Source: Closterium sp. Naga37s-1
Taxonomy: Eukaryota; Streptophyta; Zygnematophyceae; Desmidiales; Closteriaceae
DNA length: 64,000 nt
Assembly (NCBI GenBank): GCA_947471745.1
Contig: CANJKZ010000170.1
Span: forward strand, 3,067,501 to 3,131,500
Direction: 5' to 3'
The notes beneath the pieces were generated by a model. It searched no databases, was not told the origin of the DNA, and saw nothing but the letters and a program-made list of their open reading frames with translations. Each line of letters starts with the position of its first letter. Position 1 is the stretch's first letter. Made by a program: the position numbers and the translations under genes. This document shows positions 62,682 to 64,000 of this stretch, in pieces.

Positions 62682-64000
62682 CTACCTGGGGGGACGCAGC
62701 AACCTGGTGAGACGTAGGGACCAGATTGGGGGAAGTATTTGGGGCCGGGGGAGGAGTCGCTGCTGCGGCTGCTGCCGCTGCTGCTGCTGCTGCTGCCGCC
62801 GCTGCTGCTGCTGCTGCCCACCAGGGCCAGTGTGAAGTGTGTAGAGACCAGAGCCCGGCTCGGTAGTAAAGGTGGCAAGAGGCGAGTAAGTGTCGCCGTC
62901 AACACAAACCGCCGTCTCACCAGAGGGCTCAATCCACACACCCACGTGCTGACTCACAAGAGGCCTCACGCCCACCAAGTTCCTCGAGAACGAGGGGACG
63001 TGGAAGCCAGTCAGAGACTCAGAGGGAACACCAGGGCAAGGAAGAGTAGTAGTGTAGCGAGCAGTGACTGGTCCCGAGGTGGGATCAGCCAGGGCCACAG
63101 AGACTGGCGCAGGAAGTGGAGTAAGTGTCGTGTGGTCGCGGAAGAAGCAGTGCGAAGCCCCAGAGTCCAGAGTGAAAGACAGCGAAGCGTCCTCCGAAGT
63201 AGCGCCTGGACTAGTGCCTACAAAAGTGCCTACACTAGCAACAGGCAACTCAGCAAGACTAGCACCTAAGCTAACAACACACGAGTAAACAGAGTCAGAA
63301 GCACTAGAATCAACAACAGCATACATAGCATGAGGAGTGCCTAAGAGATCAAGCAACTGAGAAGCAGACATGCCCCAAAGAGCGGAGCCGTACGTCTGAA
63401 CAAGAGGTAACCAGTCAGGGGCAGGGCCGCCAACGCCGAAGGCCAAGCGAACCGTGTCAGTGAGCTGAGCAAAGCACTGACCAGGAGGGTGGGTGGGACC
63501 ACAAGGCTGGCCTCGGCGAGCACCTGTCAGAACCTGATAGGTGCACGAAGGGTGAACAACACCTCGCTGGGGCGGGCGCTGTCCCAGCCCCGAAACCTGC
63601 TGCTGTCGCTGCTGCTGCGGGGGCTGCTGCAAGGGGAGGGGCTGCTGCTGCTGCACCTGCTGCTGCCGCTGGGCCAGGTACCACGCCGCTGCTCCACCCA
63701 CCGCGGCCGGCAGACCAGGAGGAGGCTGACGAGTCCGGGTGTCGCCTCCACCAGCTCCAGTAGGGGAGTCACTGGCCGCTGCACGAGACGCCTCTCCAGG
63801 CCCTGCGCTCCCGCCGCCACCGGTCGGCACGCCACCCCCACCACCTCCGCCGCCAACGCCGCCACCGCCGCCGCTGCCTGCACCCTGACCGCCCCTCCTG
63901 CCACCCCTACCTCGAGACCACGACGTAGTCGTAACAGCAGCTGCGGTCACGTCATTAGTGGCAGTGGCTAGCGAGGCAGTAAAAGTGGGCAGCTGAGGGA
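62682..64000 (-). CDS. Copia-G gag C-part and protease, partial
   Basis: The frame is open to the window edge, so no start can be given. It has an RGRGGRRGG and Gly-rich stretch, a Gln-rich stretch (63600-63680), then C-x13-C-x3-H-x4-C (CTYQVLTGARRGQPC then GPTH, then C). The protease core LDSGASHCFF lies near 63150, with PSFSRNLVGV after it. A CAG-codon array (62755-62825) follows, and the frame runs out in a false tail to 62682. The correct continuation (AASCSCRSL) lies in the next frame, so an indel sits in or near the CAG array. Confidence 0.85.
   Translation of the reverse strand, partial: PQLPTFTASLATATNDVTAAAVTTTSWSRGRGGRRGGQGAGSGGGGGVGGGGGGGGVPTGGGGSAGPGEASRAAASDSPTGAGGGDTRTRQPPPGLPAAVGGAAAWYLAQRQQQVQQQQPLPLQQPPQQQRQQQVSGLGQRPPQRGVVHPSCTYQVLTGARRGQPCGPTHPPGQCFAQLTDTVRLAFGVGGPAPDWLPLVQTYGSALWGMSASQLLDLLGTPHAMYAVVDSSASDSVYSCVVSLGASLAELPVASVGTFVGTSPGATSEDASLSFTLDSGASHCFFRDHTTLTPLPAPVSVALADPTSGPVTARYTTTLPCPGVPSESLTGFHVPSFSRNLVGVRPLVSQHVGVWIEPSGETAVCVDGDTYSPLATFTTEPGSGLYTLHTGPGGQQQQQRRQQQQQQRQQPQQRLLPRPQILPPIWSLRLTRLLRPPR
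62755..62825 (-). repeat. CAG/CTG array in Copia-G
   Basis: CTGCTGCTG with CGG/CCG interruptions on the plus strand, coding for Gln on the minus strand. It lies at the protease-integrase frame change. Confidence 0.8.

Larger units (their letters stand above)
58441..64000 (-). mobile_element. Copia-G: Ty1/copia element, 5' part beyond the window
   Basis: The 3' LTR, PPT, 3' module, RNase H, RT, integrase, protease and gag C-part are present on the minus strand, up to the right edge. The polyprotein is spread over three frames. Its gag carries Gln-rich instead of mostly Gly-rich sequence, so it is a separate subfamily from D, E and F. Confidence 0.87.

Overview
The window is about 64 kb of a nuclear genome from a green-lineage eukaryote. 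It is dominated by plant-type Ty1/copia LTR retrotransposons, whose primer-binding sites match the start of initiator tRNA-Met. It also holds a LINE with a plant-type zf-RVT tail, a hAT transposase remnant, and one GC-rich host-like gene with a GT-AG intron. A streptophyte (charophyte) alga is my best guess; that is inference from style, not proof. No rRNA, tRNA or CRISPR array was recognised.

Layout. 89-1616: truncated non-autonomous LTR element (N1). 1967-3013 (minus) and 5270-7877 + 14646-14800 + 23206-23416 (plus): one decayed LINE, probably carrying a 5' inversion. Copia-A (7878-14645) is inserted in the LINE. The non-autonomous element N2 (14801-23205) is also inserted in it, and N2 was itself hit by Copia-C (16080-22979). 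24196-25655: hAT transposase pseudogene. 25871-33087 (minus): Copia-D, identical LTRs, one homopolymer frameshift. 34240-35450: old, low-GC copia gag/protease relic. 37309-43542: Copia-E, several lesions. 44461-51735 (minus): Copia-F, identical LTRs and a complete 1973-codon gag-pol frame. 52377-52830: long CCCTC tract. 53476-57594: two-exon host-like gene. 57694-58255: MITE-like inverted-repeat element. 58441-64000 (minus): Copia-G, running off the right edge.

How the parts work together. Each copia element has short LTRs (about 110-140 bp), a PBS, a GC-rich tandem-repeat leader and a gag-pol reading frame in the order gag, protease, integrase, RT, RNase H (complete only in F). A structured 3' untranslated module and a polypurine tract follow. 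N1 and N2 keep only the LTRs, PBS, leader and PPT, so they would depend on proteins made elsewhere.

The most interesting signals are non-coding and shared between elements. One is a roughly 130-nt 3' module with covarying hairpins in six elements. Another is a covarying LTR stem. On the protein side there is an unusual gag zinc-knuckle-like motif (C-x13-C-x3/4-H-x4-C) and a QxLREW(Y/F) motif that occurs both in gag and between integrase and RT.
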